Assembly: GCA_014208095.1 (NCBI GenBank)
Contig: JACHMT010000001.1
Location: 1,116,001-1,180,000, forward strand
DNA: 64,000 bases
Reading direction: 5' to 3'
Origin: Actinospineispora eucalypti
Lineage (GTDB): Bacteria; Actinomycetota; Actinomycetes; Mycobacteriales; Pseudonocardiaceae
Positions 1 through 8,866 of the stretch are shown here, in pieces. Below the pieces are notes generated by a model. That model made no database searches and was not told the DNA's origin. It worked only from the letters and a program-made list of their open reading frames with translations. How positions within the stretch are numbered: position 1 is the stretch's first letter; each line of letters starts with the position of its first letter. The translations under genes were made by a program, and so were the position numbers.

Positions 1-156
1 ACGCTGACGTTGTTGGTGGGTGTGGTGGTCGGGATGATTTTCGACCCGGCCAGCCACAAGCCGCTGTATTTGACCGCCCTGGCCACGTTCGTTGCGGTAG
101 TGGCGGGTGTCGTCTGGCAGCGCCGCCACGCCGAGGTAGCGATGAGAGACATTTGA
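1..156 (+). CDS. C-terminal fragment of a membrane transporter (amino-acid-permease-like)
   Basis: The window opens inside a reading frame that stays open from base 1 to the TGA at 154-156, about 51 residues. It reads as one hydrophobic helix, a short polar loop (FDPASHKPLYLT), a second hydrophobic helix (LATFVAVVAGVVW) and a basic tail (QRRHAEVAMRD). Two closing helices followed by a positively charged cytoplasmic tail are usual for the C-terminus of APC-family amino acid permeases, which is the best guess. The substrate cannot be read from this fragment, and another multi-pass permease family is possible. Confidence 0.6.
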   Translation, partial: TLTLLVGVVVGMIFDPASHKPLYLTALATFVAVVAGVVWQRRHAEVAMRDI

Positions 157-190
157 TCTTGGCAAAGCGTCTCTGGTCGCGACCTCGGCG

Positions 191-219
191 GTGTCGCATA
201 TTTCCACGCAGAGCCAAAG
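191..219 (+). repeat. Dispersed 28-bp intergenic element, copy 1
   Basis: This intergenic stretch carries GTGTCGCATATTTCC followed by ACGCAGAGCCAAAG. The same pattern (RTGTYGC, an AT-richer middle, ACGCAGAG, CAAAG) recurs at 14822-14858 on this strand and at 14205-14236 on the other strand. It lies between the permease end and the membrane protein on the opposite strand. Its function is unknown. Confidence 0.55.
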
Positions 220-236
220 CGTGCGTGGTTGACCGG

Positions 237-902
237 TTAGAAGGGGCGGCCGCTCTCCGTCCAGGGGGCGGCCAGTGCGTACCAGATGCCGTTGAGGGTG
301 GCGGCCGCGAAGTAGGCGGTGACCAGGACGGCGAAGCCGAGCGCCAGTGCGGTCGAACGCGCCGGCGCCGCCCGTAGCAGGTCGCGGGCGCGCAGCGCGC
401 CCCAGAACGCGAAACAGAAGATCAGCGGGCTGAACCAGAGGTTCGACCACGGCATGCCGAGCAGTAGGAACTCCGGACGCTGGTGGTAGGCGTAGGCGCC
501 GATCACCGAGGTGTTGAACGACTCGAACGCCAGCACCCCGACCGCCGCCACGAGCGCCAGGCCCAGGTAGCAGCCGCGCCGGCCGAACCGGGCGAACAGC
601 GTGTCCGCGTGCTCCATCAACACCACCAGCGGGATGCCGAAGAAGAACGTGTAGAAGAAGATCATCGCCAGCGGTGCGGGCACCCCGTCGATCCGCCACA
701 GCGGGAGCAGCCGCTCGTCGGTGGTGAGGTTGAAGTACCACCGGGTGTCGAAGATCCACTCGAACACCCCGCCGCCCACCGCCGACCCCAGGTAGAGACC
801 CAGGTACAGCGGATCGCGGCGGCGCAGCAGGTAGACCAGTCCGCCCAATACCAGCGCGGCACTGAGCAGCTGGTACCCGACGATCCACCCGGTGGCTGCC
901 AC
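237..902 (-). CDS. Six-span integral membrane protein of unknown function
   Basis: The protein has 221 residues with a GTG start at 902. Hydrophobic segments lie at about residues 5-25, 30-50, 75-97, 110-130, 146-170 and 183-210, so six membrane spans are likely. Loops carry conserved-looking aromatic and acidic patches (FEWIFDTRWYFNLTTDERL, MPWSNLWFSP). There is no signal peptide or recognisable catalytic motif. It is the last gene of a minus-strand run after the alpha/beta hydrolase, 10 bases from it, so the two are probably co-transcribed. I do not recognise a characterised family; an uncharacterised actinobacterial membrane family is likely. Confidence 0.75.
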   Translation of the reverse strand: MAATGWIVGYQLLSAALVLGGLVYLLRRRDPLYLGLYLGSAVGGGVFEWIFDTRWYFNLTTDERLLPLWRIDGVPAPLAMIFFYTFFFGIPLVVLMEHADTLFARFGRRGCYLGLALVAAVGVLAFESFNTSVIGAYAYHQRPEFLLLGMPWSNLWFSPLIFCFAFWGALRARDLLRAAPARSTALALGFAVLVTAYFAAATLNGIWYALAAPWTESGRPF

Positions 903-912
903 ACCGGATAAT

Positions 913-1698
913 CTAACAGTGCTTGGTGAGGAACGCGCGCAGGTGCGGTTCCACCGCCTCCGGGTCGGTCAGGCTGAGGAAGTGGGCGCCGCCGTCCACC
1001 ACGACCAACGGTTCCGCGCCCGGCACCGCCTCGACGATCTCGGCGGCCCGGCACACCGGGTAGGCCCGGTCGGCCGAGCCGTGCAGCACCAGCACCGGGC
1101 AGCTGATGTCGCCCAGCCGCCGCAGCAGGCTGTCCCGCCCGACCAGGGTGTGCAGGTTGCGCACGAACCGCTCGGCGTCCACCTTGCGCCACTTGGCCTT
1201 CCAGCGGTCGGCCGGCGCGTCGCCGAGGCAGACCATGGCCACCGTGTCCAGCAGTTGGTCGGCCGGGCCGTTGTCCGCCCAGGCCTGGGCCAGCTGGCGG
1301 TAGCTGTCGGCCAGCGCCGGGTCCTCGGCCGCCGCCGAGGTGCCGAGCACGGCCAGCGCGGACACCCGCTCCGGCGCGAGCAGGGCGATCCGCATGCCGA
1401 TGAACCCGCCCTGGCTGGTGCCGACCACGGCGGCCCGCTCGATGCCCAGCGAGTCCAGCAGGGCCAGCACGTCGCGCGCCACGTCCCAGTAGTCGAAGGG
1501 CTCCTCGGCCGGCGTCCCGCCGTGCCCCCGCTCGTCCACCGTGATCATCCGGAAGGACCCGCCGAGCGCGGCGACCTGAGGCTCGAACATCTCGCCGTCC
1601 ATCAGGAAGCTGTGCAACAGCACCACCGCCGGACCGGTTCCGCCGTGGTCCACGTAATGCGGCAGCCGCTGGTCTGCCTGGGTCACCGTCGAGGCCAT
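913..1698 (-). CDS. Alpha/beta-hydrolase fold enzyme
   Basis: This is a 261-residue single-domain hydrolase. The nucleophile elbow GTSQGG places the catalytic serine near residue 95, the acid is Asp210 in HGSADRAYP, and the base is His239 in GGAHFLSL. The HSFLMDG loop near residue 30 supplies the oxyanion hole. Size and motifs match the 3-oxoadipate enol-lactonase/haloperoxidase-like group, which hydrolyses esters or lactones in the cytoplasm, but the substrate cannot be assigned. It lies 26 bases after the LLM oxidoreductase and 10 bases before the membrane protein on the same strand, suggesting a small operon. Confidence 0.85.
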   Translation of the reverse strand: MASTVTQADQRLPHYVDHGGTGPAVVLLHSFLMDGEMFEPQVAALGGSFRMITVDERGHGGTPAEEPFDYWDVARDVLALLDSLGIERAAVVGTSQGGFIGMRIALLAPERVSALAVLGTSAAAEDPALADSYRQLAQAWADNGPADQLLDTVAMVCLGDAPADRWKAKWRKVDAERFVRNLHTLVGRDSLLRRLGDISCPVLVLHGSADRAYPVCRAAEIVEAVPGAEPLVVVDGGAHFLSLTDPEAVEPHLRAFLTKHC

Positions 1699-1724
1699 AA
1701 CCAGCGAGCTTACGGCCTAACCGA

Positions 1725-2591
1725 TTACTTTCCGAGGCCGATGCCGGTGGCGAAATCGCGCATGTCCTCGATCGCGGTCGAGGTGCGCCGGAACGGGGTC
1801 AGGATGAGCCGGTGCACGCCCAACTCGGCCCACTTCTTCAGGTCGTCCGGCTCCCGCGCGGCGCCCACCACGGAGATCTCCAGCTCGTCCCGGGAACGCC
1901 CGGCGTCGGCCAACGCCCGGTCCAGCTCGGCGAGCTTGGCGGGCAGTGACTCGAGGGTGTGCTCCATGCCGATCCAGCCGTTCCCGTACCGGGCCACCCG
2001 CCGCATCGCGGCCCTGGACTCGCCGCCCACGTGCAGGCGCATGGCCGGCGACGGCTTCGGTTCGAATCCGACCCCGTCGAACGCGTAGAACTCGCCCTCG
2101 TGGGCGACGTTGGGCTCGGTCCACAGCCGCTTGCACACCTGGATGCACTCGTCCAGCCGGCGGCCCCGGGTGCGGAAGTCGACCCCGGCGGCGGCGAACT
2201 CGCTCTCCATCCAGCCGGCCCCGATGCCCACCTCGGCGCGCCCGCCGGAGACCACGTCCAGCGTCTGGAAGGCCCGCGCGCCGATCAGTGGGTGGCGCAG
2301 GCCGAGCAGGTAGACGTAGGTGCCGAACCGGATCGTGGACGTCTGGCCGGCCAGGAAGCACAGGTAGGCGGTGGTGTCGAACAGCGGGCGGTCCCACATG
2401 GACGGGGTCTTCACCACGGTGTCGGCCGGCGAGTCGGCGTTGTCCCCGGGATACGGCGCGCCGCCGAGGTCCACCGGGAACACCAGGTGGTCGGACAGCC
2501 ACACCGACTCGAAGCCGAGCCGCTCGCCCTCCCGGGTGACCTCGGCGAACCGGCCCGGATGCAGCTTCAGGAACGAGATGCCCAGCTTCAT
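1725..2591 (-). CDS. LLM-class (F420-dependent type) oxidoreductase
   Basis: A 288-residue TIM-barrel luciferase-like monooxygenase. The N-terminus MKLGISFLKL, the SVWLSDHLVFP strand-loop and the GIGAGW.ESEF segment are typical of the actinobacterial LLM F420-dependent subfamily. In that family reduced F420, or sometimes FMN, serves for hydride transfer or oxygenation of small organic substrates. The start ATG at 2591 is preceded at 7 nt by TAGTGT on the coding strand, a leaderless-type -10 box. The gene is divergent from the MBL hydrolase at 2648, and the two share a 56-base promoter region. F420 use is inferred from the family. Confidence 0.87.
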   Translation of the reverse strand: MKLGISFLKLHPGRFAEVTREGERLGFESVWLSDHLVFPVDLGGAPYPGDNADSPADTVVKTPSMWDRPLFDTTAYLCFLAGQTSTIRFGTYVYLLGLRHPLIGARAFQTLDVVSGGRAEVGIGAGWMESEFAAAGVDFRTRGRRLDECIQVCKRLWTEPNVAHEGEFYAFDGVGFEPKPSPAMRLHVGGESRAAMRRVARYGNGWIGMEHTLESLPAKLAELDRALADAGRSRDELEISVVGAAREPDDLKKWAELGVHRLILTPFRRTSTAIEDMRDFATGIGLGK

Positions 2592-2632
2592 CGGTGTGAC
2601 ACTACCTGTCCAACTGTCTCCGGAGAAGGTTG

Positions 2633-2647
2633 GCGTACGATGTACGC
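2633..2647 (+). promoter_or_regulatory. Palindromic operator over a leaderless -10 box (MBL hydrolase)
   Basis: GCGTAC-GAT-GTACGC is a perfect 15-base inverted repeat ending one base before the ATG at 2648. It contains TACGAT (2636-2641), a TAnnnT -10 box ending 6 nt before the start codon, as expected for a leaderless actinobacterial transcript. A near-identical element precedes the P450 gene at 5505-5517, so one regulator could control both genes. Confidence 0.55.
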
Positions 2648-3481
2648 ATGCTGGTACGGCACCTGAACTGCGGGACCATGCGGCCGCCCGGTGGGCGGCT
2701 CATCGACGGAGACCCCGGGCTGCTGCGGCGCGCCCGGATGGTGTGCCACTGCCTGTTGGTGGAGACCGAGGACGGCCTGGTGCTGGTCGACACCGGCGTC
2801 GGCCTGCCGGCCACCGATCGCCCGGCCGAGTGGCTGGGCAAGGCGTTCCTGCTGGTGGTGAACCCGGTGCTGGACCGGGCGGAGTCGGCGGTGGAGCAGC
2901 TGAAGGCGCTGGGCTACCGCCCCGAGGACGTGCGGCACATCGTGCCCACCCACCTGGACCTGGACCACGCCGGCGGGCTGGCCGACTTCCCGGAGGTCAC
3001 CGTGCACGTCTACCAGGACGAGCTGGACGCGATGCGGTCGCCGGCCGACGCCGGCGAGCGGTCCCGCTACCGGTCGGCGCAGTTCGCCCACGGGCCGAAG
3101 TTCCGCCCGTACCACACCAGCGGCGAGCCGTGGTTCGGCTTCGACGCGGTCCGCCCGCTGGACGGCCTGTCCGAGGACATCCTGATCGTGCCGCTGACCG
3201 GCCACAGCCGGGGTCACGCCGGCGTCGCGGTTCGCGACGGTGACCGCTGGCTGCTGCACGCCGGCGACGCCTACTTCCACCCGGGTGAGCTGGCGCCCGA
3301 GCCGCACGCGCCCGCCGGCGTCGCGCTGTTCGAGTCACTGGTCCAGCAGAACAAGCACTCCCGCCTGCACAACCAGTCCCGCCTGCGCGAGCTGGCGGCG
3401 ACCCACGGCGACGAGGTCACCATCTTCAGCGCCCACGCCGCCGCCGACCTCCGCCAGTACCCGGCCCCCTCCCACCCCTGA
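2648..3481 (+). CDS. MBL-fold metallo-hydrolase
   Basis: A 277-residue metallo-beta-lactamase-fold hydrolase. The zinc motif reads THLDLDHAGG (HxHxDH variant with Asp at the second position), with further ligands in LTGHSRGHAGV and LHAGDAYF. This arrangement matches lactonase-like MBL enzymes such as the AiiA type, which open lactone rings, but the substrate is unproven. An upstream TTG at 2630 is in frame, but the ATG at 2648 is preferred because a leaderless -10 ends 6 nt before it. The TGA stop is the first part of the 22-bp repeat array that follows. Confidence 0.85.
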   Translation: MLVRHLNCGTMRPPGGRLIDGDPGLLRRARMVCHCLLVETEDGLVLVDTGVGLPATDRPAEWLGKAFLLVVNPVLDRAESAVEQLKALGYRPEDVRHIVPTHLDLDHAGGLADFPEVTVHVYQDELDAMRSPADAGERSRYRSAQFAHGPKFRPYHTSGEPWFGFDAVRPLDGLSEDILIVPLTGHSRGHAGVAVRDGDRWLLHAGDAYFHPGELAPEPHAPAGVALFESLVQQNKHSRLHNQSRLRELAATHGDEVTIFSAHAAADLRQYPAPSHP

Positions 3482-3680
3482 TTCAGTGGGTCCAGCACGG
3501 TGATTCAGTGGGTTCAGCACGCTGGTTCAGTCCGTTCAGCACGCTGGTTCAGTCGGTTCAGCAACGGCCGCCCCGCCAAACGTGACTGAATCACCGTGCT
3601 GGACCCACTGAATCACCGTGCTGAACGGACTGAACCACCCTGCTGAGCCCACTGAATCAGAGTGCTGGACCCACTGAATC
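3480..3680. repeat. 22-bp repeat array, family I, locus 1 (four direct plus four and a half inverted units)
   Basis: Direct 22-base units start at 3480, 3502, 3524 and 3546. Each reads G-A/G-TTCAGT, three variable bases, then TTCAGCA (TCCAGCA in the first unit) and a short G/C-rich tail. After a GC-rich centre at 3568-3580, inverted units cover 3581-3592 (partial), 3593-3614, 3615-3636, 3637-3658 and 3659-3680. The two halves are complementary over roughly 90 bases, giving a very large potential hairpin between two convergent genes. The stop codons of both flanking genes fall inside the array. A bidirectional terminator is the simplest role. Confidence 0.9.
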
Positions 3681-4565
3681 ACCGGGGCGGGGCCAGGCGA
3701 GTAGGAAGACGCGGCAGTGGGCGGCGGCCGGGGCCAGTGGGCGGTTGCGCAGGTGGAGCAGGCCGATCGGGCGATCGATCGGTGTCGGGGACACCGAGTG
3801 GGTGGTGACCGGGCGGCCGGGGGCCGTGGCCACGGAGCGGGCCAGCAGGGCGACGCCCAGGCCGTGGCTTACCAGTTCGCGGATCTGCTGGACGCTGGTG
3901 CTCTCGTAGGGCACGCGGGGCGCGAAACCGGCGGCCGCGCAGGCCTGGTCCAGGATGCGGCGCAGCCCGCTGTCCGCCGGCAGGCAGGCGAACGGCTCGT
4001 CCCGCAGCGCGGTCAGCGGCACCGAGCCGAGCCCGGCCAGCCGGTGGGTCGGCGCGGTGACCAGCACCAGCTCGTCGGTGAACAGGGGCAGCCGGGAGAT
4101 CCGCTCCGGCAGGGTGTCCGGCAGCGGGCCGATGGCCAGGTCGATGCGGTCCGCGTCCAGGTCGCCGACCAGCTGCCCGCCCGGGCCGGAGCGCAGCCGC
4201 AGCTCCACGTCGGGATAGCGCGCGTGGAACGCGGCCAGCGCGCCGCCCAGGTCGAACGGGCCGACCGCCTGGATGGCGCCCAGTCGAACGCGCCCGCGCA
4301 GCGCGCCGGCCGCCTGGGCCAGGTCGCCGTGCAGCGCGTCCCGCTCGTCCAGCATGCGGCGGGCCCGGGCCAGCACCAGCTCGCCGGCATCGGTCAGCTC
4401 CACCCGCCGGGTGGTGCGGCGCAGCAGTTGCACGTCCAGCTCCGCCTCGAGCCGGCGGATCTGCGCCGACACCGCCGGCTGGGCCACCCGCAGGGCCTCG
4501 GCGGCCCGGGTGAACCCGCCGTGCCGGACCACCGCGTCGAAGTAGGTCAGCTGGCGCAGCTCCAC
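3657..4565 (-). CDS. LysR-family transcriptional regulator
   Basis: From the GTG at 4565 the protein has 302 residues and begins VELRQLTYFDAVV, the canonical LysR N-terminus. The winged HTH follows (GGFTRAAEALRVAQPAVSAQIRRLE), then the periplasmic-binding-like effector domain. An in-frame ATG at 4604 would add 13 residues, but a perfect LysR box (4568-4590) lies within that extension, which supports the GTG. It is divergent from the SDR at 4645, its likely target. The C-terminal residues (GDSVGPAL) are encoded by the 22-bp repeat array, so the array has replaced or extended the natural tail. Confidence 0.88.
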   Translation of the reverse strand: MELRQLTYFDAVVRHGGFTRAAEALRVAQPAVSAQIRRLEAELDVQLLRRTTRRVELTDAGELVLARARRMLDERDALHGDLAQAAGALRGRVRLGAIQAVGPFDLGGALAAFHARYPDVELRLRSGPGGQLVGDLDADRIDLAIGPLPDTLPERISRLPLFTDELVLVTAPTHRLAGLGSVPLTALRDEPFACLPADSGLRRILDQACAAAGFAPRVPYESTSVQQIRELVSHGLGVALLARSVATAPGRPVTTHSVSPTPIDRPIGLLHLRNRPLAPAAAHCRVFLLAWPRPGDSVGPAL

Positions 4566-4567
4566 CC

Positions 4568-4590
4568 ATTCATAATCCAACACGATGAAT
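4568..4590. promoter_or_regulatory. LysR box (ATTCAT-N11-ATGAAT)
   Basis: ATTCAT at 4568-4573 and ATGAAT at 4585-4590 are perfect inverted arms separated by 11 bases, matching the T-N11-A rule for LysR-type regulator sites. The box sits just upstream of the LysR GTG and 54 bases upstream of the SDR start, as expected for autoregulation plus control of a divergent target. Confidence 0.65.
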
Positions 4591-4644
4591 CCAAGCTCAA
4601 ACATGTCTTGGACTTCTGAGCACGGCTAACCACATGCTGGAGGC

Positions 4645-5481
4645 ATGACACGAATCTGGTTCATCACCGGGGCCTCCGCCGGCATCGGCCGGGTGCTGGC
4701 CGAGGCGGTCCTGGCCCACGGCGACCGGGTGGTCGCCACCGCCCGCCGCCCCGAGACGCTGGCCGATCTCGCCGAAACCCACCCGGCCGACGTACTTGCG
4801 CTGCCCTGCGACGTCACCCAGGCCGACCAGGTGAAAGGGGCCGTCGCCAAAGCGGTCGAATGGGCCGGCCGGATCGACGTGCTGGTGAACAACGCGGGCC
4901 ACGGCCTGGTCGGCGCGCTGGAGGAGCTGTCCGACGAGCAGGTCGAACGGGTACTGAACACCAATGTGCGGGGCGTGCTCACGGTGACCAGGGCGGTGCT
5001 GCCGCACATGCGCGCCCGTCGCGAAGGGCACATCGTGCAGCTGTCCTCGGTGGGCGGCGTGGTCGGCAATCCTGGCCACGCCCTGTACGCGACCAGCAAG
5101 TTCGCCCTGGAAGGCATGTCCGAGGCGCTGGCCGGGGAGGTCGGGGCGCTGGGCATCCGGGTGCTCATCGTGGAGCCGGGGCCGTTCCGCACCGAGTTCA
5201 CCGGGCGGTCGATGGAGTTCTCGGAGCCCATCGAGGACTACCGGGAAACCCCGGCCGGCCGCCTGCGCGAGCACTTCTCCCGGCAGCACGGACGCCAGCC
5301 CAACGACCCGCGCCGGCTGGCCGACGCGGTGATCCGCCTGGTGGACGAGCCGGACGCGCCGCTGCGCCTGCCGCTCGGCCCCGAGGCGGTCAACCGGATC
5401 CGGGACAAACTGCGGCGCCAGCTGGCCGACCTGGAGAGGTGGGAGAAGCTCAGCCTGGACACCCGTTACCCGGAAGATTGA
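4645..5481 (+). CDS. Short-chain dehydrogenase/reductase
   Basis: A classical SDR of 278 residues. The nucleotide-binding motif is TGASAGIG (8-15), with NNAG at 82-85, the catalytic Ser around 134, and Tyr148/Lys152 in YATSK. ATARR after the second strand suggests an NADP(H) preference. The C-terminus is longer than in minimal 250-residue SDRs and resembles the actinobacterial oxidoreductases paired with LysR regulators. The start ATG has GGAGG close upstream. The substrate is unknown; regulation by the divergent LysR through the box at 4568-4590 is inferred. Confidence 0.88.
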   Translation: MTRIWFITGASAGIGRVLAEAVLAHGDRVVATARRPETLADLAETHPADVLALPCDVTQADQVKGAVAKAVEWAGRIDVLVNNAGHGLVGALEELSDEQVERVLNTNVRGVLTVTRAVLPHMRARREGHIVQLSSVGGVVGNPGHALYATSKFALEGMSEALAGEVGALGIRVLIVEPGPFRTEFTGRSMEFSEPIEDYRETPAGRLREHFSRQHGRQPNDPRRLADAVIRLVDEPDAPLRLPLGPEAVNRIRDKLRRQLADLERWEKLSLDTRYPED

Positions 5482-5504
5482 CGTGCGCTGACCGCCGCCG
5501 CTCC

Positions 5505-5517
5505 CGTACGGTGTACG
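5505..5517 (+). promoter_or_regulatory. Palindromic operator over a leaderless -10 box (P450)
   Basis: CGTAC-GGT-GTACG is a perfect inverted repeat ending one base before the ATG at 5519. It contains TACGGT (5507-5512) as a -10 box ending 6 nt before the start. It matches the element at 2633-2647 except for one central base. Confidence 0.55.
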
Positions 5518-5518
5518 T

Positions 5519-6748
<1,230 letters not shown>

Positions 6749-6813
6749 CCTTCGGACCCTCATTTCGGTTGAGCCATTCAGCCGTTCGTGTTGAAACCGA
6801 AGTGAGGTCAGAC

Positions 6814-7563
6814 GTGCTTGCCAAGGTGTTGCTCACCGCCGCGCTGGCGTTGTCCCCGGTGGTCGCCGTGCCCGCCGTCGCATCGGCCGTGCCCGCCGGG
6901 GTCCTGGCCTCCGGGGCCACCCTCGGCCCCAACCAGTCGGTGCGCTCCGGGAACGGCCGCTACACGCTGATCCAGCAGACGGACGGCAACCTGGTCTTCT
7001 ACGACTCGGCGCGGCGCGCGCTGTGGAGCTCGCAGACCACCGGCAAGGGCGCCCGGACGGTCATGCAGGGCGATGGCAACCTGGTCGTGGTCAACGCGGC
7101 CAACCAGCCGGTGTGGCACGCGGGCACCGCGCCGAACCAGGGTGCCTGGCTGGGCGTCCAGGACGACGGCAACCTGGTGATCTACTCCAGCGGCAAGGTG
7201 CCGCTGTGGTCCCGGCACATGATCATCGGCCGGATGGACCCGAACCGCACGCTGGCCGCCGACCAGTTCGTGCGGTCGGCCAACCAGCGCTACCGGTTCA
7301 TCATGCAGCGGGACGGCAACCTCGTGCTCTACAAGGGCGCGCAGGCACTCTGGAACGCGCAGACCACCGGCAAGGGCGGGGTCAAGGCGGTCATGCAGGG
7401 CGACGGCAACCTGGTCGTGGTCAACGCGGCCAACCAGCCGGTCTGGAACGCCGGCACCGCGCCCAACCCGGGCGCCTGGCTGGGCGTGCAGGACGACGGC
7501 AACGTGGTCATCTACTCCACCGACAAGCGCGCCCTCTGGTCCACCAAGACCGGCGGTCGTTAG
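6814..7563 (+). CDS. Secreted B-lectin (bulb-type mannose-binding lectin) protein
   Basis: From the GTG at 6814 (GAGG seven bases upstream) the product is 249 residues. An upstream TTG at 6769 is possible but has no good ribosome site. A signal peptide runs over about the first 28 residues (VLLTAALALSPVVAVPAVASA). The mature part has two B-lectin domains with the repeated sugar-binding pattern QxDxNxVxY: QTDGNLVFY, QGDGNLVVV, QDDGNLVIY, QRDGNLVLY, QGDGNLVVV and QDDGNVVIY. Half of these keep the final Tyr. It is probably extracellular and binds mannose-type glycans. Its stop lies one base from that of the convergent hydrolase. Confidence 0.88.
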   Translation: MLAKVLLTAALALSPVVAVPAVASAVPAGVLASGATLGPNQSVRSGNGRYTLIQQTDGNLVFYDSARRALWSSQTTGKGARTVMQGDGNLVVVNAANQPVWHAGTAPNQGAWLGVQDDGNLVIYSSGKVPLWSRHMIIGRMDPNRTLAADQFVRSANQRYRFIMQRDGNLVLYKGAQALWNAQTTGKGGVKAVMQGDGNLVVVNAANQPVWNAGTAPNPGAWLGVQDDGNVVIYSTDKRALWSTKTGGR

Positions 7564-7564
7564 C

Positions 7565-8866
7565 TCAGGCGCACACCCAGTCCAGCACCACCGCGGCGGT
7601 CCAGGACTGGTCGGCGCTGCCCAGCGGTTCGCCGGTGAACGGGTGGTAGTACTCGCCGAAGGCGCCGCCGTCGGTGAGGCGAATCCCGGCTTCCCGCAGG
7701 GCGGCGGCGCGGTGCGCCCATCCGTGCCGGCGGAACGACCAGCCGAACAACCAGGCCAGCACCGGCCACTGCGGGCCGCGCCAGTACCGGCGCGGGTCGA
7801 AACCCGTGGCCGACGGGCTGGTGGACGGCGGGATGGGGACCACCAGGTCCGGGTTGCCGGCCCAGCGCGGCGAGTCCCAGAGCTCGAACAGTTCGGCGCC
7901 CGAGTCGCAGAGCAGCGGGGCGAATCCGGCGATCGTCTCGGTGTCCAGCCAGCGGCCGGCGCGCAGGTCGTAGTCCCGGGCCAGGCCGGTCGAAGGCGAG
8001 CGGGCGGCGGCCACCGCCGCGCGCGCCCCCGAGGCCCAGCCCCGCACTTCGGCCGTTTCGTGGCCCAGTGACTCGCCCAGCTCGGCGAGCACGTCGTTGG
8101 CCAGCGCGAACAGTCCGGTGATGAACACGTCGCCGACCAGGAACTCCGACGTCGCCACCACCCGGGCGGCGTCGTAGCCGACCCGGCGCATGCCCTCGAT
8201 CAGCCACAGGTACCGGTCGTACTCGGCGTCGGTGGGCCGCTCGCCGGGGTCGGCCCGGTGCAGGTCCTCCCGGGTGTACGGGGGTAGATCGGGGCCGGGG
8301 CGCACCGCCGCGTACGGGGCGTCCCAGCGCGGCGAGTTGTCCATGCCGGACTCCCACCCGTGCACGATCGTCACCAGGCCGGTCCCGGCGTCCACCCGAT
8401 AGCGCGCCAGCCAGCGGTGCCAGGCGAGCAGCGGCTCCCACACGCGGGAAACGAACCGTTCCGCCGCCTCGGCGTCCTCCGGCGCACCGGCGCGGGCGAT
8501 GTCCAGCACCCGGCGCACCGCGATGGCGTGGATGGGCGGCTGGCAGATGCCGGACGTGCGCACGCCGGGCGCCGGGTCCGGGACGCCCCACCGGTCCGGG
8601 CCGGGGAAGTAGCCGTCCCGCCCGGTGAACACGATGTGCGGCACCATGCCGTCCGCCCACTGCGCGGCGAACAGCGTGTCCAGCTCGGCGATCGCCCGCC
8701 GCACGTGCAGGTGGGCCAGGCCGATGGAGATGAACGCGGCGTCCCAGCTCCACATGTGCGGGTACAACCGGGGCGCGGCGGTGATCACCGATCCGGTGTC
8801 GTTGTCCCGCAGTACGCGGGCCGCGCGGGCCGCCAGGGTGGGCTCGGGGTAGTGCACGGACGTCAA
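7565..8866 (-). CDS. GH63-type glucosylglycerate/mannosylglycerate hydrolase-like enzyme
   Basis: This 433-residue (alpha/alpha)6-barrel hydrolase carries HMWSWDAAF near the N-terminus, GWESGMDNSPRWD in the middle, WRGPQWPVL, and GEYYHPFTGEPLG near the end. This pattern belongs to the bacterial GH63 glucosylglycerate/mannosylglycerate hydrolases, which split these compatible solutes to sugar and glycerate; the catalytic acids would be the Asp in the second motif and the Glu in GEYYHP. The TTG at 8866 overlaps the ATPase stop (TTGA) and has GGAG five bases upstream; a GTG at 8857 is the alternative. Last gene of an ABC-importer operon, so the imported substrate is probably its substrate. Confidence 0.8.
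   Translation of the reverse strand: MTSVHYPEPTLAARAARVLRDNDTGSVITAAPRLYPHMWSWDAAFISIGLAHLHVRRAIAELDTLFAAQWADGMVPHIVFTGRDGYFPGPDRWGVPDPAPGVRTSGICQPPIHAIAVRRVLDIARAGAPEDAEAAERFVSRVWEPLLAWHRWLARYRVDAGTGLVTIVHGWESGMDNSPRWDAPYAAVRPGPDLPPYTREDLHRADPGERPTDAEYDRYLWLIEGMRRVGYDAARVVATSEFLVGDVFITGLFALANDVLAELGESLGHETAEVRGWASGARAAVAAARSPSTGLARDYDLRAGRWLDTETIAGFAPLLCDSGAELFELWDSPRWAGNPDLVVPIPPSTSPSATGFDPRRYWRGPQWPVLAWLFGWSFRRHGWAHRAAALREAGIRLTDGGAFGEYYHPFTGEPLGSADQSWTAAVVLDWVCA

Noticed and set aside
3480..3680. CRISPR array
   Set aside because: Units abut without spacers and invert in the middle, and no cas gene is present.
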